Source: Taxawa tesnikishii (nom. ined.) | Taxonomy: Eukaryota > Ascomycota > Dothideomycetes > Dothideales | DNA length: 64,000 nucleotides | Assembly (NCBI GenBank): GCA_030247885.1 | Contig: JAPDRO010000016.1 | Location: 682,001-746,000, forward strand | Direction: 5' to 3' | Shown here: piece by piece, positions 23,601 through 34,931 of the stretch | How the letters are laid out: every line of letters starts with the position of its first letter | Position numbering within the stretch: the stretch's first letter is position 1 | The notes under the pieces: generated by a model | What the model saw: only the letters and a program-made list of their open reading frames with translations | What the model was told of the DNA's origin: nothing | The model's database searches: none | Position numbers and translations under genes: made by a program

Positions 23601-25162
23601 AGTGGCTGGCTCGACCGTAGCAGCAGGCGCAGCGGTAGCGGAGGGAGTGATGGTCGTGGTGACGGGTACGGATCTGGTGATGACAGAAGTAGCACCTGGC
23701 TTGCCGATGCCCCATTTGGGACCCCATTTGGTGACAGTAATCAGAGTCGTCGTCCAGAATGTGACCGTGGTGGGAGCGAGTACCGGAGCAGAAGTCGTTC
23801 CGGCAACTGGGCTAGGGATGCCGGTCGCGATGGCAGCACCCGAGGTTTGGTTGAAGCTGACCGCGCTGCTTTCTGCGACAGATCCATTGGTGTAGGCGCT
23901 CGGCGTGTAGCTTGGAGCGCTGGTATCGGTGGAGGACTGCCTTGCTGACAGGCGTACTGCGAATTCAACACCAGAGTCCAAGTATGGCTGACCGATGCTG
24001 CTGTAAAGGGTGCATGCATCATTTTCGAAGGCCGTGCCAACGCAGTCGTTTGTAGCATCACACTCCGCCAAACAATCGGCAAGCGATGATGACGTAGCCC
24101 GACGGTACACGCTCTTCCCAACAGTGACAGTGCCGTCGTAGTTGATGTTGCATCCAATCTTATAATCGACACCGCTCTCATCGCTGTACGTCTGGACATT
24201 CAGAGAAGGACAGAAGGTCGTATCAGAAGATTGGGTGGCCGAAGAGCTAGACGTAGTAGAAGCGCTGCCGTAGGGTGCGATCGAAGTCGATTCGGCCTCG
24301 CCAGAGGTATCGATGGAGACAGCCGAGCTTGCGGTGACGGCGGCAGAGGTTTCGGCAGAGGTCGACACGGAGCCCACAGAGGCCTCGGAAGAAGACGAGG
24401 CAGGTTGAGCATATGCGGCAGTTCCGTAAGCAGATGCGCTAGCTGAACTGTCGAGTGCCGCAAGAGAGCTCGTAACCATGGCGTACAGCGAGCTCTCAAT
24501 GGTGGTGTAGGCTGGGGCTCCCGCAGCAGAGCTAGCGGCCTGTGCAACAGCTGCACTTGTCACCTGAGCGGGCTGCAAGCTGGTCAAGAAGATCGTGATG
24601 TACTGTCTTCGTCAGCAGCGCTCGTAATGTGGGTGATAGATTGCATACCTCAGTAGCCCATTCCGTGATCGTGTGCTCGTATTCTGTCGTCTTGACCGTC
24701 GTAGTTGCGCCAGCGCCCATGGTGTAGGTCAGAGTAGTGGTAGTGACACGGGTGACAGTCGATGGTCTCTGAGCGACCGCGTTGACCATACCATCAGATG
24801 CAGTGGTGATTGCAACAGACAACCCAGTGGAACTCGGTGTGGCTTCGGCACTTGTCTCCAGCAACGCACCTGCCGTGGTTGACGTGGTGGTGTCCGACAC
24901 GTTCCATGTTCCGTATGGGTTGACGGAGACGGAGGTGTTGGAAGCTGAAGAGTAAGCTGTAGGGCTCTCGGCCTCGACAGGTGTGACGATGGATGTCAGT
25001 GTGACAACCTTGGTGCTTCTCGCCTTCTTGTGAAGATGCAGCCTATCGAACGGACTTGCGAGCACAGTGGCTGCTGCTCCCAACACAACGCATAGCTGTT
25101 CGATGTCAGAAGTGGCGGTGGTACCGTAAGGACTGAGAAAGACGTACCTTAGTAAAATGCAT
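20613..25162 (-). CDS. Large secreted protein: two PAN/Apple-like domains, Ser/Thr stalk, LysM, lysozyme-like (SLT) domain
   Basis: A first mini-exon (MHFTK, 25148-25162) and intron 25096-25147 create a signal peptide (MHFTKLCVVLGAAATVLA). Further introns are 24603-24648, 21572-21623 and 21151-21198. After Ser/Thr-rich sequence come two Cys-rich PAN/Apple-like modules (SLADCLAECDATNDCVGTAF and FQACLEHCSLSDECVGFAF), each ~90 residues. A very long Ser/Thr stalk follows, then one LysM (CTEYYVAQSG...YCSIVAEEYDIS...NPAVNAPSCSNML) that should bind chitin or peptidoglycan. The C-terminal ~170 residues look like a transglycosylase/lysozyme-like fold (FILAIVMQES with the catalytic Glu, and NPGLMQTNQG). 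One apparent missing base at the four-base G run 23491-23494 shifts the frame; with it all exon phases agree and the protein is ~1450 residues. Probably cell-wall attached or secreted; peptidoglycan hydrolysis is inferred. Confidence 0.82.
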
Positions 25163-26546
25163 GTTGGAGATTTGAACCCCACTTGGGGTATGGGTATAGG
25201 GCTTCTTGGAAGGGAATCGAACTTCGCTTGAATGCTAGGGACCTGCGCTGTCTGTGAACGTATGTAATCTCCTGTAGTGACTGGTGCTGCAAGTTGGGTG
25301 CAGATGGAGAGAAAAAACGGGACAGGAGGAGACTATCTTGGTCTACTTATCTTGTGAAAAAGTCCGAAAGCATGTGAGGGGTTGCGAGATGCTAGGCGGG
25401 GTCCCACTATGGTGAATTGATGTTTGTCGTGCAAGGTAGTCCTTGTGGGTATTAGCGTCGTGGATGGTCGTGTGAAAGAGGAACAATTATGTCGAAGACG
25501 GCAGATGGTGGAATAAATTGTAAGACAGGGATCCCCGTCGCTGGAGCTGGTGTGCAAGAACTACTGCAAGGTACAGCACCTTATACCCGCGTTACAATGG
25601 CCAATCGATGTTGACATGCACAGAAGCTTGCCTGTTCTACTTGACCGTTTGAGGCTACAGTACTAGACGTGTGCCTGCTGCGCGGCGCATGCTAGAGCCG
25701 TTGGAACGGTTTGGCGGGCTCTTAGCGCGACGGGAAGAACAGCTCCCCGCCGAACACAGCAGGGGTCCGAACCCCGGATATTCAGGAGATTGGGTGTTTT
25801 AGTGCAATCTGCAATGCAGTGCAGTGCAGATCGGATCAAGCCGTCAAGTTGCCCATGGCCATGGCCAAGCCCGTACCTGAAAGGATTACACGACGAGGGG
25901 AACCATCCGCTGCCCGAAAGTCATCTGCCATAGTCGCGTCAATATTTGGACGATGCGGTCACCAGAGGCACACAGCCTGGGATGGAGGAGTTGCCATGGC
26001 GTTCAAACGGTCATTTGCTTGTTGCCCATCGCAAAGAAATCAGAGACGTTTTGATAAACCAAGATATGATCAGAGTCCTTGCATGAGCCACAAAACCCGT
26101 TGAGAGACCAGACCTGTCGCGCATCTGCACCTGTCATGCCGCAACGCGTGTGTTGCGGCTGCCGCATTGTACCCGTCGCACCGGAGACGATGGTAATGTG
26201 ATCGTAAGCCTATGGCAGCGAGTCACAATTCGCAGTAGCCGTTTGCATGACGCGTAGAGGCCAGAGGCTAAAAATCGCGGACAACAGGACTTTGTTCCTC
26301 TGCGCGATTGACTCTGAAGCTGCATCCATGATCCAGAGGGGCCGACGAGCAGCGGAGTGGAGATGTTAGTGCATCCCGGGGTGCGGCCTTTCGATTGGCC
26401 ATGTGTAACAAGCATCCGAAACACTCATTTCAATTTATCCTTGTACAACCTGCAAGCCAAGAATGTCAGAGCCATTTTCCCACACTGCATCATGCTGTTG
26501 AACGAACGAAGGAAAGAGGCTTCTGCCGGCAAAAGGACCAATGCAC
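25163..26546. other. Long intergenic region
   Basis: Upstream of the PAN/LysM gene and downstream of the DUF1989-type gene. Short open frames only, none with recognisable motifs. No tRNA or transposon recognised. Confidence 0.5.
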
Positions 26547-27221
26547 TCATAAGCCTGTGACGACAGCGATATCCGTAATCTCGCCGCCGTTGAAACCGTG
26601 CAAGTTGTATGGACAACAGCTCACAGCGCAGACTGAATCCTTCAAAGCCTCGAACTCGATGAAGTCGCCAGGTTTGCTAGAGCCGAGTCTTTTCAGGCTG
26701 TAGTTGGGCGTGTTACGAAAGATGTTGAAAGGGTCCGTGACTTCGAGATGGCTTGACATGCCATAAGGCCTCATCACCTCGGCGATGTTTGTCGCGCAGC
26801 TGCGATGACCAGGACGACCCTTCTTCTCGTACATCTCCGGGAAGCAGCTCATGAAAGTCATATCGTGCACCCTGACCGTGTCTTGGGCAACACGCAAGAT
26901 GGCTTCATCCTTGTTTGTCCACAAACACTCGCCAACCGCTGGTGCCACACCCGAAAGGTGATAGCGGGTGTAGGCCTTGGAGAGTTTCTCCATCAGCTGA
27001 GTTCCAGATGCCCAGGCAGCGAAGTCGACGACTTGCTCGCTATGGAGATCGACCACACGGAACTGTTCGCCTTTCCGGACTTCGAAGGCATAGCCGTGTG
27101 CAGCCTGCACGACCTTCGTGTTGCCTCTCTGCGCCTGGAAGCTACCAGCGCAACCACCAGACTGACGACTGCACGTGCTCGCCGAGGCAGCCGGTATGTT
27201 ACGCGTCATAACGAAGAACAA
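26547..27221 (-). CDS. DUF1989 / urea-carboxylase-associated family protein
   Basis: A single 224-residue exon. The family is a cupin-like fold linked in bacteria to urea carboxylase operons; its fungal role is unclear. Recognisable blocks are FEVRKGEQFRVVDLHSEQVVDF (N-terminal strand region), YTRYHLSG, TFMSCFPEMYE, and C-terminal GDFIEFEALKDSVCAVSCCP followed by YNLHGFNGGEITDIAV. The CPYN...GFNG block with clustered Cys is typical of DUF1989 and may bind metal. The start could be the second Met (MTRNIP), four codons in. No interruption seen. Confidence 0.8.
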   Translation of the reverse strand: MFFVMTRNIPAASASTCSRQSGGCAGSFQAQRGNTKVVQAAHGYAFEVRKGEQFRVVDLHSEQVVDFAAWASGTQLMEKLSKAYTRYHLSGVAPAVGECLWTNKDEAILRVAQDTVRVHDMTFMSCFPEMYEKKGRPGHRSCATNIAEVMRPYGMSSHLEVTDPFNIFRNTPNYSLKRLGSSKPGDFIEFEALKDSVCAVSCCPYNLHGFNGGEITDIAVVTGL

Positions 27222-27719
27222 TCGCGTGGCAAGATTGGGACAAGAGTTGTGAAGGATTACAGCAATCCAAGAATAAGTAAGCTATATAACTGCAGGGGTT
27301 GCCGAGAGGTAGTCGTGTTTCCAGAGAGCGGTGAACTCAGATGGATCGATCAGTCTGCGCCTGGGTTGGACCAGAGGCTGCCGTCGGTCTGTCCTCTCGA
27401 CCAGACTTGGCACGAAGCAACAAGTGACAAAGAAGGCGCAACTGCGGTGCTGTTTGGTCTGAGAGATTGTAGGGAGAGTGTTTGGGAGGCACAAATATCA
27501 TCGATACATCAAAAGCGTTTCCGTCTCGTCGTTTCGTCTGGTCTTCGACGAGAGTCTGTGTGTGCGATGACGCAGCCTTGCTTCCAGTCTGGACCTCGCT
27601 CGCACATGCGTGATCCACCCAACCAATTAATCCTTATCCTCGACCTACCCATCTCCCTACAGATGCCTACAAAGGCAATCAACAGGACACTCGTCCTATA
27701 ACTCAACACTCGAGTCAAA
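27222..27719. other. Intergenic, divergent promoters
   Basis: Separates the DUF1989-type gene (-) from the App1-like gene (+). No gene recognised. Confidence 0.5.
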
Positions 27720-30700
27720 GTGGCTCCACCGTTCTTCCGGAAAAAGCCCTCTGGAAACGCCCAAGATCCCTCGTCGCTCCTACGCTATCTCTTCCCTCAT
27801 GTGAGACGGCGCGCCCGTACCCGTCTTCACAACCTCCGTTTCGACGTCCTTCCACGCCTCCAGCGCAAAGCGCACGCGGACATCTACAGATATCTCGTAG
27901 GAAAGCGATTGAACAAGAAGCAAAAGAGCGAGTCTGGAATCCTTGCGAGGATCCGCAAGCGAGGCTCGAAGTTCTGGGGTCCGCGTTCGCTGGAAAATGG
28001 TGGTTTACTGCGAAGGGCGAGGATGGCCTACAGAGAAGCTACTGGAAATGGCTACAATGACCAGCAAAACTTGTCGGGTTGGCGCGCAGAGGGCCGCGAG
28101 CCGGGCGCAAGACGGAAGAAGTTAGCAGGATACCTAAAAGCAGCAAACGAGCTGAGACAGTCGTATACCCAAAGTTGGAATGCAAGGGAAACGTCTGAAG
28201 AGGTGGATAGCGACATGCCTGGCGCTTTCCCGGATGCGGCCGTGGTGCGCAGCGGTAGCGAGGAGATGATCCTCTTCCCGAGCTATGCTCGAAACCACAT
28301 TAGAGAGAAAGTAAGAGACTCTGTGAATACAACGTGTTTGACGCTCTCGTTCTGACATTAACACAGCCGCGAGCCGAACCCGGGACGATCCAACAAGTAT
28401 CAGGCAGTGGCAGAGACTACCGAGATACCACAGGAGCCGGTGACGCCGAGTTTTGGCGTGAGCAATGGGAGAAATATGAAGATGACACTGCGATTGTAGA
28501 TGTCGATGTCCGTGGGTGGATATATAGCCCACACAAAGGACCCATGAGCCGCAAACATCGCCTGATGGTTGGTCTTGCGAGGCAGCTGGTAGGAATACCA
28601 GCGCCAACGGCGACAAAGTCCAGCCCCTCCTCCAGTGGCGTCAACAGTCGCTCTTCGAGCCCGACCCGAAGCGCTCACAGAGAGAGAGCGGAGGCACGGG
28701 CAGCACGGAACGAGGAGGAGCTCGTATCGCAGGAAGCAGAGGCTATTATCAGAAGAGGAGAAGCTGAAGCTGATATAGCTGGACTGGGTGGGTTCAGCGA
28801 ACCTCCTTCCAAGGCGTCCGACAATACCAGCGTCTACAGTGCGCGGAGTCGAAGCGGCTCACCCCTTCCCATGTCTCGGCAAACGACGCTTGATTCGTCT
28901 CAGAGTGGAGAGTCTGATTGGGTTAGCCCGGTGCAGAAGAGAGCCTCCTGGCCTGTGCCAGCAAAGATGAGCCCTGCAGAGCTTGCTGTGGCTAACAGCC
29001 ATCTAATGGCGAGACTGAAGCCTTTCATGGCCAATCCTCTCGCCAATACACCCATCAGTGCATTTTTTACAACGACAAGGTCTCTCGGCAAAGAACCATC
29101 AATACTGATGCCTCGGGTCACTTTTCGTTTCGCGCCGCATTGGACTTCATTCCAACCCATGTACGGATACTGGCATCTGAGAAACTGTCTGCTACTGAAG
29201 AGGTCAGAGTGACTAAGCCGAGAGGAGTAAGTCTTATCAGCGACATTGACGACACCATCAAACATTCCGCAATCACTGCTGGTGCCAGAGAGATCTTCCG
29301 AAATGCGTTCATCCGCGATTTGGCAGACCTGACGATTCAAGGTGTGAGGGAGTGGTACAACAAGCTCGCAGACATGGGGGTGAAGTTCCACTATGTCTCA
29401 AACTCGCCCTACCAGCTCTATCCCGTCTTGACGAGCTTCTTCTCACACGCCGGTCTACCAAAGGGCACGTTTCATCTCAAACAGTACACAGGAATGTTTC
29501 AAGGCATCTTTGAGCCCGTGGCTGAACGCAAGAAAAGCACGCTTGATAAGCTTATGCGTGATTTTCCTGAACGGAAGTGGATCCTGGTGGGAGACAGCGG
29601 AGAGGCCGACTTGGAGGTGTATACGGATGTTGTCATGGAGTATCCTAACCGGATCCTAGGCATCTTCATTCGGGATGTGACGACGCCGCCGGACAAGGGG
29701 TTCTTTGACTCAGCAATGGGTCCTTTGAGTGGCGAGAGAAGCCCGAAGTTTCACAAACGGAACCAGAGCACAGACAGTCTTTCCGGCGCGAAGCGCTTCA
29801 GCCGTCCAGATGATATCCAGGACGACGACGAAGAGCTGAGGAAAGCTATCGCCGAATCCCTCAAGGAGATGGAAGAGCAGGCAGCAAAGGATCGCAGATC
29901 AGTCTTTTCGGATACGCCTGCAACAACGCGTTTCCAAGATCCCGACAGGAAAGAGGCACGGCCGATGTTACCTCCTCGCCAGACAACAGAACCAGCCGCT
30001 CCTCGATCGCAAGCAATGGAATCTCTAGGCGATCTTATAGATTTCAGCGATGACGAGGCCTCGCCTTCACTAGGCGTTCAACAAGCCAAGCCGAGTCGAA
30101 CAGGCCGCCCTGCTCCGCCTGCGCAGCTTCACAAGGCAGCAAGCTTCGCAGAACCCCACACGGCCACACCACCTCGTCGTCCGGTTAAACCCATGAACCT
30201 TCGCAGTCCCTCGAATGAAGGAGCCACCGCACACGCACCCGCACCCGCACCAAACGCGACAATACCCAGACCCCAGCCTCCTAAGCCGCGGAAGCCCTCG
30301 ACCACTGTCAACCCCATAACGCCATCACCTCTATCCCAGGTCCAAGCCAACTCACCCCTCGCAACACAACGTCCGGCCCTTCCCGAAAGACCAACGACAT
30401 ACCGCGCCGCCGCAAAGCAGAAACTGGCAACAGCATACAACGCGCTCCCGTCGGCATCTGCATACTGGCACGGTGCTCCGTCTACGCAACCTACAGGACC
30501 ACCCCGTCCCACTTTCGCCAGCGAAGATGCCGGATTCGCGCCGAGCCCGCGCTCCGTGAGCACAGTGAACACCCGCAGCACAGATGAGCTTTACCCGCGC
30601 GGCGGTCAAGCTGTCGCCGGATCAAGCTCCAGACGTGAAGCCCCGCCCGCGCCTCCACCGCGCCGCAACCTTTCCGCCTACCCAGCCGCCGCCGCTTCGT

Positions 30701-31020
30701 ACGCGACGAACCGGCTGAGCGGGGGCAACTGGGACGGTAGCAGCGGTGGCAATGGCAACAACGTGAATGCGGGCAATGTCGGGCAGCCAATCAACAAGCG
30801 CGAAGAAGCGTGGAAGAGGCGGTGGGCGAGGAGTAAGGAGATCATGGAGCACAGGGGTGTGCTGTTGAGGACTTGGAGGGTCGGTGAGGATGTTATGGAG
30901 CAGTGCACTCAGCTTGTGGAGAAGGCGCTGAGGGAAATGGAGGCAGAGACGGGGAAGCAGGCGGATAGAGGACAGGCCGAGCCGAATGGGGTAGCGGACA
31001 GAGGGAGGAGATCGCGTTAG
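27720..31020 (+). CDS. APP1: App1-like phosphatidate phosphatase (DUF2183)
   Basis: Mg-dependent phosphatidate phosphatase of the HAD type that works with actin patches and endocytosis in yeast. Exon 1 (MAPPFFRKKPSG...) and intron 28311-28366 lead to a conserved N-terminal domain (GWIYSPHKGPMSRKHRLMVG). The catalytic HAD signature is DIDDTIKHSA, followed by FHYVSNSPYQLYP and WILVGDSGEADLEVY. The C-terminus is long, Pro-rich and disordered, ending in a helix (EEAWKRRWARSKEIMEHRG). A six-base T run at 29063-29068 breaks the frame; one extra T would restore the family sequence from ISAFF to SGHFSFRAALDF. The first codon is GTG at 27720, not ATG. Loss of an A (AAGATGGCT to AAGTGGCT) would explain that too. 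Confidence 0.88.
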
Positions 31021-31193
31021 CGAGGACACGAATTAACGTCGCATTGTGAAGGCGAGCTTCTTTGGTTGGCTCCTTGGTGCGTTAGGTTGAAGGAGCAGCG
31101 CGGCATGTTCCAACGGATCTGAGAACAAGCGTAGATGAGGGTATAAAATACAAAGAATCAGAGGGAAACAAAATCAACCTTTCCCCCTCTCCC

Positions 31194-32858
31194 TCATTTC
31201 TTTTTCTTGTCCATCTGCTCCAACTTCTTTTTCGCCTCAGTATTCGCAACTTTGTTAGCCCTGAAGACCTCTTGTCTTGCCCCCTTCCAAACCTTCCTCT
31301 TACCCGTATCAAACAGTCTCCATATTGCTGGCGTAGCAAGACCGTTGACGCACATACGGTAGAGTTCTTTGTCCTGCCACCAGAGCTTCCAAGTCTTCCA
31401 ACTGAGACACCCACCACAGAACGCTCCAAGACCCCAACCTCCCAGGTTGTCTCCGACCCCGCATCCGGCGGTCCGATCCAGCCATTCCAGGTGCTCATGG
31501 CCAGGAACAAAGGCGAGGTAAAAGTTGGCGTTGGGACTCTCACCCTTCAGTTGGTTTCGACGCCACTGGAGGTAGTGGTCGAAGTACGCCTCCATCTCCG
31601 GGAGAGAGGGCAGCGGCGAGTTTCCGAGCCAGGTCTGCGATACCGCCATGCCGCCTAACTCAAACTGTACGAAGCCGGGGAATAGAGTTGCAGCAAGGCC
31701 AAGGAACGCGAGTGAATTCCTGATGGCCGCGTCGTCAGACAACGGGAAGATGTTGCGGTAGAGGCGTGGCACCTGGTCCCTGTTCTTTCGGTTGAAGGGA
31801 TCGTATCTCTCTTCGAGAAAGTCGACGTTGCTCTTGTAGCCCGTACAGTAGATGATCGCGTCGATGTCCTCTAGCACCCTTCCGTCTGTAAGGCGGATCG
31901 TCTTTGGACCGGTGATGCATTTGACTGAAGAGACGGGCTTAGCTTGACCGGACTCGAAGAGCGGAAAGATCTCGTCTGCAATGATAGGAGGTGTAACCAG
32001 CATGGATGGAGGATTCGAAAAGCCCCAAGACTCCGGTACTATAAAGGATTTCTTGGCCATGGACTTGATGGCCATGTTGATGAACCAGCTGAAGAAGTTT
32101 GGGAACCAAGCCATCAAGAAATTGAAGATGTACGTCATACGCAGGTTCTGTCCCTGATCAAACGTGCGACCGTCAGGGGTGTAACGTCCAACCATGATCA
32201 CGCCGTGGCGATGCGCCATGTAAATCTGAGAAGTGTGGCCAGCGAGGCCAAGAGCAACATCTATACCTGACGCATGGGTGCCAAGGATAAGAACGTTCTT
32301 GCCAGCGAACTTCTCGGGGTCGTGAAACTCCACGGAATGGATGACTTTGCCTTCGAACCTGTCGATCCCATCCAGAGCCGGCTTATGGGGCTCGACAAAC
32401 GTTCCCACCGATATAAGGACCTTGTCGTAGTAGTCGATCTCGGATGGACTGCCATCTTTCGCGTACTCGACAGCCCACTTGTTCCCTTCTCTGTGCACAT
32501 GTCTGACGCGGCTGTTCAGACGTACCTTGGGTTTGAGGTTGAAATGATCGGCATAACTGTCCAGGTAATGCCATATCTGCTCACCCGTAGGGAAGTCTTC
32601 CATGTCGCCTCTCATCGGAAAATCGCTGAAAGCCGACCGGTATTTGCTGCTGTTGAATATCGTGTTCGCTGCCACAGAGATGGAAGAATCAGTGGAATAC
32701 TTCCAAAGTCCGCCGACATATCCCCTGGCCTCATAACCGGTAACATCAAAGCCGTCCTCCGTGAGATTTTTTATTGCTGCAAGACCTAGAGGTCCAGCCC
32801 CGATGACCGCAACCTTCCTGCCGTTGGTCGAGTCATCAATTGACCCGTTCAATGACAT
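31194..32858 (-). CDS. Flavin-containing monooxygenase (FMO type)
   Basis: A single intact 554-residue exon. It has an N-terminal FAD-binding Rossmann motif (VAVIGAGPLGLAA), the FMO fingerprint FEGKVIHSVEFHD, a second dinucleotide motif for NADPH (NVLILGTHASGIDVA) and the late signature IIYCTGYKS. A hydrophobic stretch (FNFLMAWFPNFFSWFI) may associate with membrane. Substrates of such fungal FMOs are typically amines or sulfides, or they act as tailoring enzymes; nothing here fixes which. A P450 and a decarboxylase-like gene follow on the same strand 2-6 kb away, which may hint at a small catabolic group. Confidence 0.9.
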   Translation of the reverse strand: MSLNGSIDDSTNGRKVAVIGAGPLGLAAIKNLTEDGFDVTGYEARGYVGGLWKYSTDSSISVAANTIFNSSKYRSAFSDFPMRGDMEDFPTGEQIWHYLDSYADHFNLKPKVRLNSRVRHVHREGNKWAVEYAKDGSPSEIDYYDKVLISVGTFVEPHKPALDGIDRFEGKVIHSVEFHDPEKFAGKNVLILGTHASGIDVALGLAGHTSQIYMAHRHGVIMVGRYTPDGRTFDQGQNLRMTYIFNFLMAWFPNFFSWFINMAIKSMAKKSFIVPESWGFSNPPSMLVTPPIIADEIFPLFESGQAKPVSSVKCITGPKTIRLTDGRVLEDIDAIIYCTGYKSNVDFLEERYDPFNRKNRDQVPRLYRNIFPLSDDAAIRNSLAFLGLAATLFPGFVQFELGGMAVSQTWLGNSPLPSLPEMEAYFDHYLQWRRNQLKGESPNANFYLAFVPGHEHLEWLDRTAGCGVGDNLGGWGLGAFCGGCLSWKTWKLWWQDKELYRMCVNGLATPAIWRLFDTGKRKVWKGARQEVFRANKVANTEAKKKLEQMDKKKK

Positions 32859-33413
32859 CGTCTTCGTCTCCTCAAGACTATTGCAAAGTGCAAGGGTGAT
32901 TCAATGCGAACTTGCAGCTTGGCGTCTGAGTGTCTAGACGAGATCTGAGGAATGTAGAGCTCCCTGCATCGAGGGACGGAGCCTTTTATCAGGCGTTCGC
33001 TTGGGCGGCCTGAATCCATCGCTAGACTCGTGTCGTACGGAGGATTGACATTCGAATCGTGTTGCGAATGGTCGAGCGTCCATGCCCGTTTAGGATCGAA
33101 GGAATCATAGAGCAAGGAACAGATGCCAAGTGCTCTCGTAAGCCAGAGCGAGGGTGGCCTTATGTCGCTTGTCATACAAAAGGTTGACTCTTTGTCGCCT
33201 ACCGATCCTCCGACGAAGGATTCAAGCCCTCTCGCTAACCTTGAGCCCTAAATCTGCCACGTTCGAACACGGCCTTGAAGATGACGTTGTGTGTCACGTA
33301 TCTCAAGAGCGCAGCTATCAAAAGCGGAAGATTCGCCAGAGCGCTTATGTTGCGACCACGTCCGGCGGTCTGCGATACATGACGGTCCACCCATTTGGGT
33401 CCCTCAGATAGTC
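32859..33413. other. Intergenic
   Basis: Upstream of the FMO gene and 3' of the unrecognised gene. No gene or repeat recognised. Confidence 0.5.
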
Positions 33414-34147
33414 TTAGAAGGTCGGCATGACGGACCCGTCCTCTACCTTCATCCACCCAACGTCTTCTTCTGTGCACCCTTCGATGGCGGGATATTCTTC
33501 GTCAAGCTCATCATCAGTGAAATCACCCTCATCCTCTACCACTCCATCAGCCTCAAACTCATGCTTTGCTTTCTCTTGCCTGGTGGCTCCTTGCATCTGC
33601 AGATCGTCCCTAATCAAGTTGACCCAAGCCTCGCGTTTTTCAGAAACGATGCTTTGCATTGATGCTTCGTCAATATGCACACAGTATCTATACCTCACCG
33701 CCAGGCTTCCATACCACGGCACCGGTTGCTGCCGTCGGCTTTCGATCTCTTCGCGCGAGCCTTGCTCCTCATGGAGCGCACGTGCGCACCACTCGTTGAA
33801 GTGCTGGCGCACAGTCGACGTGCTCGCTCCATCAAGCTTGCTTGCATCCTCCATCACAGTAAGCTTGAAGCACCCCACCTCGAGTGAATCGTGTCCGTTG
33901 TACGTCGTCATGCTCTGTCGGGTCGATACATTGATGCGCTGGCATAGGTGCAGCAGTACACGACGAAGCCCCAGATGCGGTGGCCATCGGCACGGAGTCC
34001 GCGCTCGATGTTGTCGGCTGAGTTGGACTGAGCAGAGATGGAATTGGGCGTGCGTGGGGAGATGTCGCCGGGTTCTGGGTGAGCCGCGCACATCTCGGCA
34101 ATGCGGCTCATCATGGCTTCGATCTGAGGTAAGCGGTTTGTCACCAT
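33414..34147 (-). CDS. Uncharacterised fungal protein, frame broken
   Basis: I do not recognise a function. The N-terminal part (MVTNRLPQIEAMMSRIAEMCAAH...WGFVVYCCTY) and the C-terminal part (YNGHDSLEVGCFKLTVM, RYRYCVHIDEASMQSIVS, WVNLIRDDL, EGCTEEDVGWMKVE) are both typical of a small, expanded family of hypothetical proteins in filamentous fungi. They lie in different frames, changing near 33930-33945. The length fits a single missing base, or a slightly larger deletion, since some residues usually present between CTY and the next block seem absent. It could be a decaying family member. Confidence 0.5.
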
Positions 34148-34429
34148 CTTCGGCTCGTGCCTACTGATATGTGTACATGAGACTAGGTGAAGACGTCGGC
34201 CTGGAGGACGAAGTGAAGAGGGTCGGCTCAGCGAGTCAGACAGGGCCTCATATAGCAGCGGAATAGATACTAAGCGCTTGCTGAGCAGGGTCTAGGAGTG
34301 CCTGGCGGCGACGTCTGCTCTACCCACGCACATGACATCGGACTCAACAGATGGAGTGATGCGGAAAGATACATGTTTTGTATGCAGGTGGACTTAGATA
34401 GACCGCCGAATTGCAAATCTTGCACGACG

Positions 34430-34740
34430 AAGACGTTGACGCCAAGACAACAGCTCCAAAACGCCAAAGATATTATCCAAGGTCAATACAAGAACGAACA
34501 AGGAAAAGACGCGTCCACCTCCAACAAGCCTATTCAAAAAGGAGTGGTACTCACTTACACTATCCACAATGCAGGATACTATCATCCTAGCTTCCACACC
34601 ACGCGATGCCACAAATACCAGGATGACGGCCACGTAGCCTCCAACTGCAAGAGACCCGACAGATGTGGAAAATACGCAGGCAGTGCGGAAACCGATGCGA
34701 TTGGTTCGCGGGATATCCGAGGCCCCATGTCCGTTTACGG
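34430..34740 (+). mobile_element. Tad1-like LINE ORF1 relic (zinc-knuckle part)
   Basis: An open frame at 34298-34849 contains CHKYQDDGHVASNCKRPDRC and GKYAGSAETD. This has the spacing of the CCHC knuckles in ORF1 of fungal Tad-clade LINEs, with one Cys position read as Tyr in each knuckle. That change fits C-to-T damage. No reverse transcriptase part is present nearby, so this is an isolated fragment between the uncharacterised gene and the P450. Confidence 0.55.
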
Positions 34741-34931
34741 TCTTCTCCTTTTTGACAGGTTCTCTCTCGATAACCTCCTTTGTAGCGATTCTATCGTCCA
34801 TTACAGCATAATGTTACCGAGCGTTTTCCGGACTGTTATGTGGAACTGATTCTCCTTCAAGGATGAGTCACAAGCTTTAGCAATGACAACTACATAGTGA
34901 TCCACCTCTGACTACGCTTATATACCGATAA

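Noticed and set aside
25740-25800. Possible tRNA T-arm (GGGGTCCGAACCCC)
   Set aside because: The loop does not fit a T-arm and no other tRNA arms can be drawn around it.
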